From assembly GCF_964355755.1 (NCBI RefSeq), contig NC_092671.1, positions 25,542,070 to 25,606,069 of the forward strand: a stretch of 64,000 bases of DNA. Direction: 5' to 3'. Each line of letters starts with the position of its first letter. The stretch's first letter is position 1. The stretch is from Antedon mediterranea. Lineage: Eukaryota; Echinodermata; Crinoidea; Comatulida; Antedonidae. Below, in pieces: positions 24,501 to 36,539 of this stretch. The notes below the pieces were generated by a model. The model was given only the letters and a program-made list of their open reading frames with translations, ran no database searches and was not told the origin of the DNA. Made by a program: the position numbers and the translations under genes.

Positions 24501-27500
24501 GATGAAAAAACATGAATTTCCCTTAAAATTGTCAAATACAAAATTTGACAAAATTCTGCTATAAAAACCAGAAAGACGTTTTTAAGTAGTTAGGAGAAGT
24601 CTAACCTAATGTAATAACATGTCTGGTGACTTCCTAGAAGGTGAAAAAAGATGGTGGATAATTTTTGCTATAGCATGAAAATAAAACTGAAGTTGAATAA
24701 AAATATCAGAAATGTAAAATTCAAGTTATATTACCTATATTTAGTCACCTGATAACATTTTTTACCACACCATTTATTTTTCATAGTTTTTTTTAAATGT
24801 CTCTCTATTTACAATATTTGTGTACAAAAGAATAAAGATTTTACTGTGTAATTTGAACTATCTCCTCCTTCCCCACTGATGAAAAAGTGCTTATTTTCGA
24901 CAAGCTTGTGTAACACAAATAAAATCCCAAACAAATTATGAAACATAGGGGAAACTATAGATCGATAATTATTGGAATGTATGATCAATAGAAATTTTTG
25001 ACATGAATAGCAAACAAGTGAAGACTTAACACATTTGTAAAAAAAAACATATCATGAGAGAGAAATCTTCATTTCAAGAGAATGTTTGTTAAAGACAAAA
25101 TCAGTGGGATTTCTTTCACAGTAAAACCATCACCAATACCTCCGTAAAATGACGCTACAGAAACGTCACCTACTCCAGTAACATGAATGTTATAGTTAAT
25201 GGCCAGGAACATAAATGACACAAAGTACTGACACCATGACCATGCAGCCAACTTGATTGTCAGTAAACACCGCATACAAGGCTGTGGGAACTAACCTCCA
25301 AAATTCTGCTATGATACAGTAGGCAGAGCCATAGCTACCAGTACGGTAAGATTTTAAACTGACCACCTTTGATACCCGCACAGGAGATTATTCCCATTTT
25401 TTTGCCACACTCACCACTGGGCTACGGTACTGGTACTGCAAGAGCAAGGCAATCTAACAACATGACACTGAGCTCGCCTTGACAAGATAGGAACTCGTAA
25501 CAGTCCTTTGATCTTATGTCTGGCTGTGACAAATATCAACAGTACTGTACATATTCTCCTCGACACGCTGTGTCTGTTAAGGGGCTTGGAACTGATCCTG
25601 TTGCAGCCAGACCAGCACAGCATTCTGTTGTTTGGAGTAGGAGTCCTCAGTTCACAGACTGAACATGTGAATTAAATAATATATAAATATTCACTATATT
25701 CACATACCTGTAGAGTGTCTCCTTTCCTACAAATTGTGCCAAGCATCTAGTATTTACAACCAAAAATGGGTAGCTGATGATTGTTGAAACAGTACGAGAT
25801 GCAATTTCCTTGCATGTCTGCAATTTGAGAATCATTTCACATGAAACACTAAAGAAAGCTATAAATCTATGAAGTACTGTACAAATTACCACTTTAGCTA
25901 AGCAGTATATTTACATTTGTTGGAAGAAACTATTGCTTTTCAAATTATTTTGTATTATATACTGTAGCCTGTGTAACCTTTTCATACTGCATAAATTGTT
26001 AAAAATTATAAAACAGTTTGATCTCACATTATTATTCGTTTTCATACATGCATATGCGAACCATGAGAAATCTCAGAAAAATAGTTGGGAACTATGCTTA
26101 AATATGGTAGACTAGTGATATGACATTATCATGTCCATATATGGGCACATCACATTGTTTTGTCACATAAAGCTTGATAGTGTAGACAGAGCTTTACACA
26201 TTCATTCATTTCATCTTTTATAACAGACTTCATGCAATCGGTTAGGAATAGCAGTTCATTCTCAAACAACCCAGCAGTGCGACCTAGCCCATAACCATAC
26301 TGTAATTCTACTATCACAAACCTCAATTGAAAATGCCTTAAGATCAGATGCAGCATTCATTCTAGGTGGGAGTAACACATTTAACATCTGTGGAGGATGA
26401 AAAGTACAAACACAGAATAAATCATCAGAAAATGCTTATATCGAAAGATGTACTAGGTTCAATAATGCTCACAACATAGGATTTCTTTATTTTATTTAAT
26501 CAACTTCTCAATAACTCTGTAAGTGAAGGATCTGGACCAACAGGTGGTAAACACCTCTAAAACGGTCCAGTCCCAATTGCACAGTGGCTGTGTGTGACAG
26601 TGGCTGTGTTTGTTTGGACTAGTACACCGGGGTAACCCTCTATTTGTCTCGAAAGATGTACTAGGTTCTTTAAAGTGCACATGAGCTATGTGTACACTGG
26701 ACCTATGGTTTATAGTCCTCATCCGAGAAGACTCATTCTACCACCAGAACCATGGAGCGAGTGAGCCTCGAACCCTTGCTGATGTTATGGCTACGTAATT
26801 ATGGTTCCACTGTCTTAACCACTCGGCCACTCACTCGCTCTTCTGATGAGGACATATGTAAAAAATGCAATTCTTGTTCAAACTGTTTAATATAAATATC
26901 TACCAGCACATATTAACTTTCATTCGAGCATATATCTACATGGTAATGGCACATTCCATGTATATTCCTGGTGCACAGCGAGAAAAGGGCTTTTAGTGCC
27001 ATGCTATAACACTGTCTCTCAACAGTAGTGTTAGAATGTGTCATACATACTTTTTTAACAGCCATTTGTGTAAATCCTGCAATAATGTTTGTCCGACAAA
27101 GACCATAATGACCGCGATAAAGGCCAATAATACCATCTTCCTTTCTAATGTGATTAGCTATGTAATAAAAATAATATCATATAACATAAAAAAAGCACAT
27201 GTACAGTACATTACCGGAGTTTACTTGTTTTGATTCATGGGTCTCTATTTGATTTACAGTTAGAGGACATGGCAACAACTATACCAAAACTATTAACCAA
27301 TCAGACGCCATGAATTGAAATGTTGAAATGCGATTATAATTTTGCTATGCCCTCAGCTAGAGTAAAAATTATCCACCATCTTTAGCACCTTCTAGGGAGT
27401 CACCAGAGATGTTATAAATATTACATTAGGTTAAACTACCTAACTACTAAAAAAAAATCTTTCTCGTTTTTATGGCAGAATTTTGCCACATCTAGTATTT

Positions 27501-30500
27501 GACCATTTCAAGGGAATTCATGTTTTTTCGTCTTGATTTCTATTACAAATATCTGATTTATGTAAAATTAACCAGATATTATATTTAAAATTCATGCCTG
27601 TACCTGAGCTTTAAATTAAAAATCCATGACAAAGTTACAAATTCGGTGACCTATTCCAAGTCTACAAATCATGTTTACTATTAGCCCTAGCCCATTCAAT
27701 ATTTGTATATGGTCTCTCCTCTTTATTCTTACCATATGTAAATATGTTTGAGTAATCAATTACAGTTTTTCCAAAGATATTGACCCTCTCTTTTCCTGGT
27801 ATTGGCTCAATTCTCATCTAGTTAAAAACAAAAAATAGGTTAAACTACAATTTCTATCCTTGGTCATATGGATGGGTGTATTATTCGAAAAGAGAATGAA
27901 TGTTTTATGAATGCTGCAAACAATAAGGCAAACTTAGACTTAGTCGGATGGCTCTCAGTATTCAGACTGTCAACTGTTATAGTCAGGCAGCATTTGTATT
28001 TTACTTCATATATTTAGCCAAGTTTGATTTTTCACTTTTAAGTGATCAAGGACATCACAACGAACAACTTCCAACTTGTTGTCCAAATTCTAAACGCGTT
28101 TTTCATTCGCTGGGGGCGCCTTTTTCAAAATGGCCGCTTATGCTATCAAGTACTTATATCTCGGCAACCACTAATCGTAGAGACTTGGTTTTAATCTTTA
28201 AATGTTCGTAAGGTACATATTTCTATTTACTCTAATGGAACATTTTGACCAGAAATAACTGGAAATGCCATTTCTGACCATTTGACCTTTGACCTTCTAT
28301 CATCATATCTCGGTAACTAATGGTCACACAGACTTGAAATTTGTTTCAAATTGTTCGCAGTATGCCTTTTTATATTTACTGTAATTAAATGTTTTTTTTT
28401 TAAAGCAAACAGAAATGCCATATCTGACCTCTTGCCCTAATGCATGTAATATCCACAACTGAGAGACTACATATTTGTCTAGTATTGTTTATAACTTGTA
28501 CCGGTACTTGTGGTTTTGTTGATGATATCCCTTGTTCCAAAATCAATATTTCAAATCACCAATGGAACTGTTATAATAAATAAATACATACCATAAATAT
28601 TGATGATAGTCAGATTCCCTCTCCAGTCAATAAAGTTCATCGATATCGTCTACTAGCTCTACATTCGAGTCCTTTGTATTCCCACATCCATCACCACACT
28701 CACATGCATCAGTACAGAGCAAGTTGTTTTTCTTACAACTACAGCGATTTGTTGAGCATGATCCATTTTCAGTTACATCGACGAATTCCTAGAAGAGCTT
28801 CTGGTGCTGGTGGATTGTTGCAAAATACCGGCTTCAAGTGACCATCTTCTAGTTTGCCAAGAGTAGTCAGTTGCTGGTGAAATAGATGGAGTTGGCTTGC
28901 ATGATGAATTCCATACAATAGACATGTAGTATGCTCTTTCCACGTGTGGTCTAAGAGTTCCCATAGTTGGAGGTAATTGTTGTCCTTCCTTGCCTTTCTG
29001 TGCAAATAACATCCATCTCAAGTCTGTGACATAATCTGCCTTGATCTTAGAAGTACTGTATAATATGCAAACATATCTTTCCATTTGCCTGAAAATCCAA
29101 TTTGGTATTTCAGAGGTCAGTCCATATACAGCAAATGCATCTAGTATTTCATCGTCACATTTCATAAGTGCTTTGAAATGGGCGGACACTCCTTTTCCAG
29201 CAAATGTACCTGTGTTATCTGTACCTTTAAATGCGTACCATCCAATCAGTGCTGCTGATATTTGTTTTCAAAGTCGGTAATAGCATTCCCATATAGGTAT
29301 TTTTTCCCCTCTTTTCCTACAAAATGTGGTCATTGGAGGAAGTAGAGGATAGCTTCCTGTTAAAAGGATAAAGACATCAGTATCTACAGAAAATATGTCA
29401 ACATTGGCACTTGGGTCTTTGTTCATACAATCAAAGGCATTCAATAAGACCAGTTGGTCCCCTTCTTCCAATGTGTGTTGTCCGTGTGTCATCTCTGGCA
29501 TCATGGTAATTTCTGAGAGATTTCAGTTTGCCATCATGTGATTTGTTACTAGGACCTTCTTCGTGTTGTTCCTGAAGTGATTAAGTATCTTCTCTGACAG
29601 GTATTTTGTAAGTTCAGCTTTGGTCTCTATGTGCGATAAAAATGTCTTAATGTTCTTAATCTCCGTGTTGTCATTGACATGGTAGTTGTTTTCTGTGTTC
29701 TCTTATCTCGTGTAGATTCTTTTAAAGATCCTGATAGATATTGATCAAATAAAAGACGAACTTCATCATATGGTTTGCTCATACCAACAATCAGGTTAAC
29801 AAATTCAGATGCAAAGTCAGAAGCATTGAACTTATCAGACACCTTCTTTACCATATTGACGACACACATTCCATCAATAATTAGGATTGATGCTGCTTTT
29901 GTATCATCTTTCTGTACAGGCCTGCTGAAACTAGGCTGGAACTAGTTTATAACTATTTAACTAAGGCCTCTCTATACAACATTTATATCAGCATAGGTAC
30001 ATTATTATACAAGTAAATGTATATGTACTAATAATAAGTATGATTTCCCAGCAAACACTGTTTAAATCGGTTTAAAAAACACTTGCCATTTAAACTCATG
30101 AAATCTAATCTGCTTGAACTTTCAGCCAATCACAGGCTAGGATTATGTATGGAGATAATGAGTGGCTTTTATTTATTTTAAAACTTTAATTACCAAGCTT
30201 AAGTGAATGTTTTAAAGCATCAATAATTTAAAAAACAATAATGTGTTGCAAATATGGATGTTCTGAGCAATCTATCGAAAAATGTTATCTATATTAACCA
30301 ACATGTTGTGGATATCACACAGGCTATGATCAAAGGTCCGATATGGTTTTTCCGGCCATCTTGAAACAAACCTTTGCATTAAAGCAAATAGAAACATGTA
30401 TTTTCTGAACAATTTGGGATAAATATCAACTCTTTCTGACCAATAGTTATTGAGATATGATAAGATCAGGTCAAAGGTCAAATGGTCAGAAATAGTATTT

Positions 30501-31307
30501 CCGGTCATTTTAGGGCAAAATGTTCCATTATAGTGAATAGAATTATGTACCTTATGAACATTTTAAGACTAAAACCAAGTCTCTACGATTAGTAGTTGCC
30601 GAGATATAAGTACTTGATAGCATAGGCGGCCATTTTGAAAAAGTGCCCCCAGCGAATGAAAAACGCGTTTAGAATTTGGACAACAAGTTGGAAGTTGTTT
30701 CTTGTGATGTCCTTGATCACTTAAAAGTGAAAAATCAAACTTGGCTAAATATATGAAGTAAAGTTAATATAGTGACAAATGCTGCCTGACTATTATTTAA
30801 CTGATAAAAATTAACCAATATATTAATATCTAAATGTGGAATCGGGACAAATTCCGCTCGAGAAAAGAAATAACAGATGATTTAAATATCTCAGTCAACT
30901 ATTACTCCCAAGTCTAAGGCCATGTTTCCGCAGCCAAAATTAACCGATGAAGTTCCTGTAGAAAAAAGGCATATAAATAAAACTGATTACTGTACGTTCT
31001 AGATTAGAAAAATTAACCGAAAATTTAAATTATCTCATTCAACTATGGCTAAATTATCGCATTTCCTTTTTAATTTGGCCTAAAAATGTGGAAAAAAAAC
31101 CTGGGCCCAAACGTCTCTGGATCAGAAATTGTTTTGCAACTGCTGTAATTGTTTTGCAACTGCTGTTTACCTGTCGGAACGGGAAAGAGTCAGTACCTTT
31201 CTAATTGTCACCAAATAACGTCCTGGATACCGTAAAAGATGATTTACAACAGGCTGCTTTAAATTATGGTAAACTTCCCTCCATGGATCAAGATATGATT
31301 CTGACAT
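18524..31307 (-). CDS. Divergent tandem paralogue of MTCH2, 11 exons, 286 aa
   Basis: Seen: exons in transcript order are 31307-31197, 27817-27733, 27157-27051, 26387-26322, 25817-25708, 21646-21587, 20754-20664, 20137-20105, 19726-19650, 18969-18900 and 18574-18524 (stop 18526-18524). They total 861 bp, all GT-AG, open in frame. Exons 1, 2, 3, 5 and 6 have exactly the lengths of the neighbouring mtch2 gene (111, 85, 107, 110, 60 bp) and all intron phases agree, so this is a tandem duplicate. Matching blocks include IEPIPGKERVNIFG, DGIIGLYRG, ISYPFLVVNTRCLAQFVGKE, NESGISGFF, GLVPELIHEV, SGFFVLQFLLPF, VYHKWTDCL and LYWGQIP. Odd: the GLxPRL motif of mtch2 reads GLVPEL here, the exon 4 loop is nine residues shorter, and the protein ends ten residues earlier after the last shared motif. 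The open frame across 11 exons argues against a pseudogene. Function is unknown; an outer-mitochondrial-membrane carrier-fold protein is the family-based inference. Exons 8 and 9 are the least certain. Confidence 0.82.
19289..19416. mobile_element. MITE with ACACTATCAAAC ends (about 128 bp)
   Basis: Begins ACACTATCAAAC and ends GTTTGATAATGT, with interior tatttgggcacatcaca in inverted pairs. Related copies are at about 298-370, 26113-26185 and 53726-53815. Intronic in the divergent paralogue. Confidence 0.65.
22876..22950 (+). pseudogene. tRNA-Val(AAC)-like pseudogene, unit 1
   Basis: The D-arm GGCGTAGTGGTTATCAC, anticodon loop CTTAACA and T-arm GGTTTGAGCCCGGGC match animal tRNA-Val(AAC). 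The 5' acceptor strand ggcttct no longer pairs fully with the 3' cgaaacc, and the T-arm carries a changed position, so it is probably not functional as a tRNA. The internal A and B boxes are nearly intact. Confidence 0.7.
23163..23232 (+). pseudogene. tRNA-Val(AAC)-like pseudogene, unit 2
   Basis: Starts ggtttcgtagtgtagtggtt, keeps the CTTAACA anticodon loop and a GGTTCGAGCC B box, but has lost one T-stem base and its 3' acceptor strand. With unit 1 it forms a duplicated tRNA-plus-tail unit. Confidence 0.68.
26113..26185. repeat. Copy of the GTTTGATAGTGT MITE family
   Basis: catgtccatatatgggcacatcacattgtt followed by agcttgatagtgt closely matches the copy at 298-370. Intronic in the divergent mtch2 paralogue. 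Confidence 0.6.
26484..26842 (-). mobile_element. SINE with a class II (Ser/Leu-like) tRNA head
   Basis: On the minus strand it starts with a tRNA-like head of about 86 nt (GAGCGAGTGAGTGGCCGAGT, with GTGGCCGAGTGG as A box and GGGTTCGAGGC as B box; the ends gagcgagtga/tcactcgctc pair). A body follows with ctttaaagaacctagtaca and gggttaccccggtgta, phrases common in marine deuterostome SINEs, ending in aaataaaataaag. The anticodon cannot be assigned. It lies in intron 3 of the divergent mtch2 paralogue. Confidence 0.8.
28283..28295 (-). promoter_or_regulatory. Canonical DR1 sequence in the left arm of the CXC transposon
   Basis: TGACCTTTGACCT is the exact reverse complement of AGGTCAAAGGTCA. 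Its mirror is at 30468-30480 in the right arm. A role in element or host transcription is only inferred. Confidence 0.4.
28627..29940 (-). pseudogene. Transposon-borne gene for a tesmin/TSO1-like CXC-domain protein, frameshifted
   Basis: Minus-strand pieces in order are DTKAASILIIDGMCVVNMVK and MSKPYDEVRLLFDQYLSGSL (29940 to about 29690), then DIFSVDTDVFILLTG (about 29400-29350). These are followed by SAHFKALMKCDDEILDAFAV and MERYVCILYSTSKIKADYVT (29189-29010), then PVFCNNPPAPEALL (near 28810). The final frame (28790-28627) encodes a cysteine-rich domain with C-S-T-N-R-C-S-C-K, L-L-C-T-D-A-C-E-C and G-C-G-N spacing, the hallmark of tesmin/TSO1-like CXC domains, and a stop at 28629-28627. At least three frame changes break it. 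I recognise the layout (DTDVFILL region plus C-terminal CXC) as one found in repeat-derived predicted proteins of many marine invertebrates. Whether it is the transposase is not established. Confidence 0.75.
30468..30480 (+). promoter_or_regulatory. Canonical DR1 sequence in the right arm of the CXC transposon
   Basis: AGGTCAAAGGTCA lies upstream of the broken CXC-domain gene on its transcribed side, so it sits where a promoter element for that gene would be expected. No binding data can be read from sequence. Confidence 0.42.
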
Positions 31308-31759
31308 CTTATCTTTCCGTGCGTATAGGCCTATAATAGGCCTAATGTCTAGGGGAGGCCTAGAAAAAAATATGAGAGCCCAGCCTACAGTCGATCCTCA
31401 CTAGCAGATCTCTTTTAGGTTTTTTCATGTGTTTGCTGCCCTCAAGAGTATTTAAAAGTTTGTTTTAAGGTTTTAAAGAGGAGTGCACACGTGCTTTTTT
31501 CACTCATCTATATAATTATAAATTTACGTAAGGGCAAAATTCGGTAAATCGCGCGTTATTTCTAGAATGTTTACTCGATGGTATATACAGTTGGTTAGAA
31601 TCTCGGTACTGATTTAAACCACCAGATGTAACCCTGTTTACTAATTAAATTGAGTTAGATAATTAGTTATTGACAATTAAAACGAATTTAGGTTGAACGA
31701 TTTGCCCCAAATAGGGGTGTTTTCCGACCGTAGTATACACTGTCTAATGGATGTCCTCT

Positions 31760-32560
31760 TAAAAAATACCTGTACACAATAATACGAGGATATTATTGTG
31801 ACGATAATTATCTCCAAATAAATGCATCAAAAACAAAGGAGATGATCATTGATTTTAGGACTAAACATAAATTTAATTTTCAACCAATCACTATCAAAGG
31901 TAAAGAAATTGAAATTGTTGACCAGTACAAGTATCTAGGAATTGTTTTCAATGATAAACTGAGTTGGGGAGACCATATAGACTTCATCAGCAAAAAATTA
32001 AGTCCCAGAATGTATTGTATGAGAACTTTATATAAATTTAACTCCTGTGATTTGATGTTACTTTCGTTCTATAGATCCGTTATATGTAGTGTTTGGACGT
32101 ATTGCCTCTCCTGTTGGGCTGGTAATGTTACCGGAGGGAATAAAGGACGCCTTGAAACTTTCATCCGTCGGGCTGGTAAAATGATTGGTCTGGAACTGCC
32201 TTCCTTTACCGATGTGCACCTAGAACACCTCCAGAAAGATTTCGAACGCATTGAGTCGGATGCCTCTCATCCTCTCCACAAAGTGATCATAGACCAACTT
32301 AATCCAAGTGGTAGATTGAGGCTCCTCAGTGTGAAAACAAATCGATTTGCTAAATCCTTTATTCCTTCCGGTATCATCCAGTACAACAGGAAGTCAAGAA
32401 GATAATTTTATATTGTAATTTTTTTGATGTTTTTGTATGAATGGCTTTATGCTATATTTGTTTTTATAGTGTTTTCTTTGTTATTATGACGAGCAATGAA
32501 TTTCCTTTTTGAGGATCAATAAAAGTTATCTTATCTTATCTTATCTTATCTTATCTTATG
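31760..32560 (+). mobile_element. Rex1-like LINE 3' fragment with (TTATC)n tail
   Basis: An open frame (31842-32405, preceded in frame by more RT) encodes the distal reverse-transcriptase part: KEMIIDFRTKHKF, VDQYKYLGIVFNDKLSWGDH, LSFYRSVICSVWTY and CLSCWAGN, then a natural-looking stop. A 3' UTR follows and ends in five to six copies of TTATC at about 32527-32558. The YKYLG and SFYRS...CW.GN motifs are typical of Rex1/CR1-group elements. It is 5' truncated and lies upstream of the divergent mtch2 paralogue. Confidence 0.87.
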
Positions 32561-35374
32561 CTTCGCATTTTCCTATCTCCTCCTACGATAATTGTTTTTA
32601 ATAGCTGAAACCGGTTGAACAGTATCATAATGTTGAAGACTGGCCGATTTTCTTAAAAAAATACTATTTTGATAGATTTAATATACGTTTATACAAATGT
32701 ATTGATTTGCGATGAATGGAACATTCCAATCTCTCAGACTCCCAGTTTGTAGGTAAATTTATGAGCCCTCCATGGTTTAACACAAGTATGTACATTTATG
32801 GGCCCTTTGAGAATAAACTTAAAACTGAGATATAGCATTGCAATACTTTGACAATATTGTAAATACTGTACGAACCATTTTTGGTCACCATTTGAATCGA
32901 AATTTTCTTACTGTGAATGTGGTTACTGTTTATTGTATTAATTAGTAATTATAAAAAATATAAACGTCGTAGTGGTGTATCGTTACATGTACTTTACTAT
33001 TTTAATCGACTATACAGGCACAGTTTTAGTTTTTTGGACTCATTTTAAGACAAGTTTCTCCTTCGGAAGTAGGCCTAATTCCCAGTGTGCTAATTTTAGT
33101 TGACTACATTAATCATCGTGTCTATTTATTCGTTTCTGAAAACGACAATGTATTTATAGTCCTGTGGTACGTACATTTGAAATCACCAGTTTTTTTACGC
33201 TGAAATTACTGTGTATTCGAGAACCATCTGTGGATACCAGATCTTTCCAATCAGGTAGATCATCATAATTAAACATAGCCTGTCAATTATTCTTACGACT
33301 CGTTTTTAAATATATTATTAATATACTAGAACCTCCAGTTTCTTTTTTTTTAGAACTCTCAGGGAGCTCCTTTTCGAGATCATGTATACAACTAAAGCAA
33401 ATGTGTTATTCTTTTTATAAATGAATGCTGTGAATTCGTTTGAATTGCTAAAACTACAACAATATAACTTAAAATGTTTTTCCCAACCATGAAATTATAC
33501 CAATAAAAAACAACTGGCATCAAATCACTCAACTAACTAATGACTTGTGTGCATCGTTTATTTCTGTTGTTGACATTCATGTTAACATAAACATACATTT
33601 GTTCTACTGTACGTAACCACATAGTACTATATTTTAAATTAAAAAAGCCCATAAAACCTTAAAAAAGCCCAGAGTGGCTTCTTCTGGAAAACCACTTTTA
33701 CAAACCGAGGTGGGGCTTCTTTTCTAGATGGGCTTCGTATCAAAGGTTTACGGTGAACAAAACAATTAAAAAAATGTTGCTGAATAGGCCATTTAATGTC
33801 GTAATAGAAAAAAAAAATTATTTGGCTAATAAAACAGTAATGTATAAAGATAAAATCCTTTAACCAGAAGCGCATTGCCTAGAATGGGTTATTAATTAGT
33901 GAATTACAGTATAACATTATTTAAAAAAACAAAATGGCCTATAAAAAGTGTGATTTTATTCTTCATTATTTTTCATACTTATTGAATGTTGTCTCAGCAA
34001 AAGTATTTTCTATTGGAAATAATTAACATTATCAAGTACAAATTGTCCTAGAAATTAAAAATAAATTCATAAAAATATATATATTTCTGTTTTTTTATTG
34101 GTTATCAACACATAAAATTCATTCTTTCTGTTCATTAAACACAACTTTTCATCCTTGTCTTAATGCTAATATCATTAATTAATGCTGCCAACAACATTAA
34201 TGTTAATAACATTCTTTCTGTAGAAACATTACCCATACACTTATATAAACATTTATACACTTTTGGTAAAATTTCACATTTTTCATAAAAATACAATTAG
34301 CATTTAACAAAGCTAAAAATTAAATAATCTCAGACCTCCCAGGTCTTTCTCTAATCACAGGTGTTCCCCAAAAACATGAAAAATGAAGATTAATTAATAA
34401 ATCAGATTTTGAATAAGCCATTTTGTAGTTTAATAAAGTTACTTCCGCATAAAAAAAAAAATTAAATGATGTTTTCACTTATAAAAAGTCATAATAGGCG
34501 GTTAAATTCAATCAAAAACCTGGCAGTCAATTTGACCATTTTTTTCTTTAAATTACAGTTTTTTTCAGGTATTTTTTTTCTTCGATAACATTTTTGTTCA
34601 AAGTGAATAAATATAGGGAACATCAAAATCACATAATAGTTTGACCAAGAATTTAAAAATTGGATTAAAAAAAATGTAAATAGTAGTCAAATTAGCTGCC
34701 ATCCAAAGGGTTTTTGGTTGAATTTAACCATTTGTTATGTCTTTTTTTATGAGGAAAAACATTTTTTTTCTACCAAAAGGGTTTAACTTTATTAAAACTA
34801 CATGGCTTCAAAGTCAAATTCAAAGTCTGATTGTTTTTGGCGACAATATATAGTTAATTCAAATTTGTATTGATAATATCCTCTTTACAATTTAAAAAAA
34901 TCTCATCTTAAAATTATTATACACTTTTTACCTACATTTTAGCACCATTTTTGTGGGCTGGCATCATCAAAAAATTACACATTCTTTTTCAGCTTAAATT
35001 ACAATACAATGTACAAATAATTATTATTGATTAATTATTATTATTATTAATTATATTGATACTATCATTGTATAATTGTGTCCTGTTTCCTTCAAGATAA
35101 GTCCTGAAAACAATTCAATGATATTTTGTTCACCATTCGTGGTATCCAAGGGTGGATCCAACATTTTTTCAAACAGGGGAGCGTCAACATATTAAAAATG
35201 GATATCAAAAATGTTAGCATCGAAACCTCTGGATCCATCCCTGTATTCCACCATACACATGCCATATTACTTAAATTGTATACTCAAATATGCAAAAATG
35301 CACACAGGTACACATTGTCAGAAAGCATTTTCAAAACATTTTCCTACAATCCTGCTTTTTGTTGATTAATAGAT
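32561..35374. other. Intergenic, no gene seen
   Basis: AT-rich sequence with homopolymer runs. I found no exon-like open frames, RNA gene or clear repeat unit. Confidence 0.4.
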
Positions 35375-35873
35375 ATTAGAGAGGCTTCGCAATCTTACGA
35401 ATACGATAACGAAAACGGATACGTCACGCACACGTATTCGTTTTCGTAAGCCATAAAAAAATCTGTTTCGCATGGCAACGAAATATTGAGGCGCGTCCAA
35501 AATATGACTGTGGTAAATTTGAGCGAAGCGAAGGTACGTGTTGCTTGGTGCTTAGCTGCCTAGCGTAACATCAAAGCGAGTGAGGACTTTAAAAACTGCT
35601 ATTTATCAAAATTGAGCTGGCATTTTAGTAAATTACTTTAGTAAATTACTTTCAATAAATCTATAATTATATTATAATCATGAATCATTCCTAATTCAAA
35701 TGCAAAATAGATCAAAAACTATACTTGTTTTGTAGTTACGAATATGACTGGTGATATTCGTCAACACGAATACGCTTTACGAATATGAAATGGGGATCAG
35801 CTCAAAAGTTTCACAAATGTATGACGTATCCGTTTTCGTTATCGTATTCGTAAGATTGCGAAACCTCCCTAAT
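35375..35873. mobile_element. MITE with about 48-bp terminal inverted repeats (499 bp)
   Basis: The left end (ttagagaggcttcgcaatct, then tacgaatacgataacgaaaa and cggatacgtca) is mirrored at the right (tgacgtatccgttttcgtta ... gattgcgaaacctccctaat). Only about three mismatches occur in some 48 bp. The interior holds further cgaatacg/cgtattcg palindromes. No coding sequence. It lies between the divergent mtch2 paralogue and the RhoGAP gene. Confidence 0.85.
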
Positions 35874-36539
35874 GTTTCCCCACAGTTTAATCTATTTACA
35901 AACATTTTAAGGACTGTGTATACACTTCACATTCTACAATTGCCTCTGTGCCTGATTTGAGTATATTATTATTATTATCAATTAGTATCTCTTTGGCAAA
36001 AGAATTGAACGGCCACTGCAAACCAAACTGGTTACAAACCACAGTTACAACAATTACATCTACGATTCCACATAAACTTAAAGGATAATTATTTGGATAA
36101 TGTATACTCATTATCAGTCAGCAAAATAGTTTTGATAGTAAGGTAATTATTTATTGGAATAAATTAAATAATTGTTTACCTTAACAAAACACCTGCTCTT
36201 GCTCAGTATATCTAAAAATATACAATAGTTTAATTAAATTAAGGTGGTTGTTTGGTGAAACTTACTATCTTCTGTGACCGAACAACAGCAAAATACTATC
36301 ACACTGAAAAATCCTTTAATCATTCTGTGTACTACAATATTGTGGGTGTTTCAAGTTACAGCACCATACTATAGTCTGAAAAACCAATTGTGTACTGCAG
36401 ACGCATTTCCTCTTTAACTTTGTCGAGTGCCTTAAAACATTATTATGGATACCAGCACTATATAAGTCTGATTCATTTATTGATTTAATTTCAGGGTACA
36501 TCAATTAATTCAAAATCTCAAATAATCATCGCACCATAT

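Larger units (their letters stand above)
27979..30793 (-). mobile_element. DNA transposon with about 0.5-kb terminal inverted repeats carrying a broken CXC-domain gene
   Basis: Left arm 27979 to about 28440 and right arm about 30290-30793 are inverted copies (tips ATAGTCAGGCAGC and GCTGCCTGACTAT), more than 85% identical by eye over the outer 400 bp. Between them a degenerate minus-strand gene reads towards the left end. Arms include caaaatggccgc (28128 region and complement near 30630) and DR1 sequences. Flanks are ...ctgtt and tattt; no certain target duplication, though a TTAT-like pair is possible. The element fills most of intron 1 of the divergent mtch2 paralogue and has the reverse-repeat architecture seen at 2534-7535. 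Superfamily not assigned. Confidence 0.88.
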
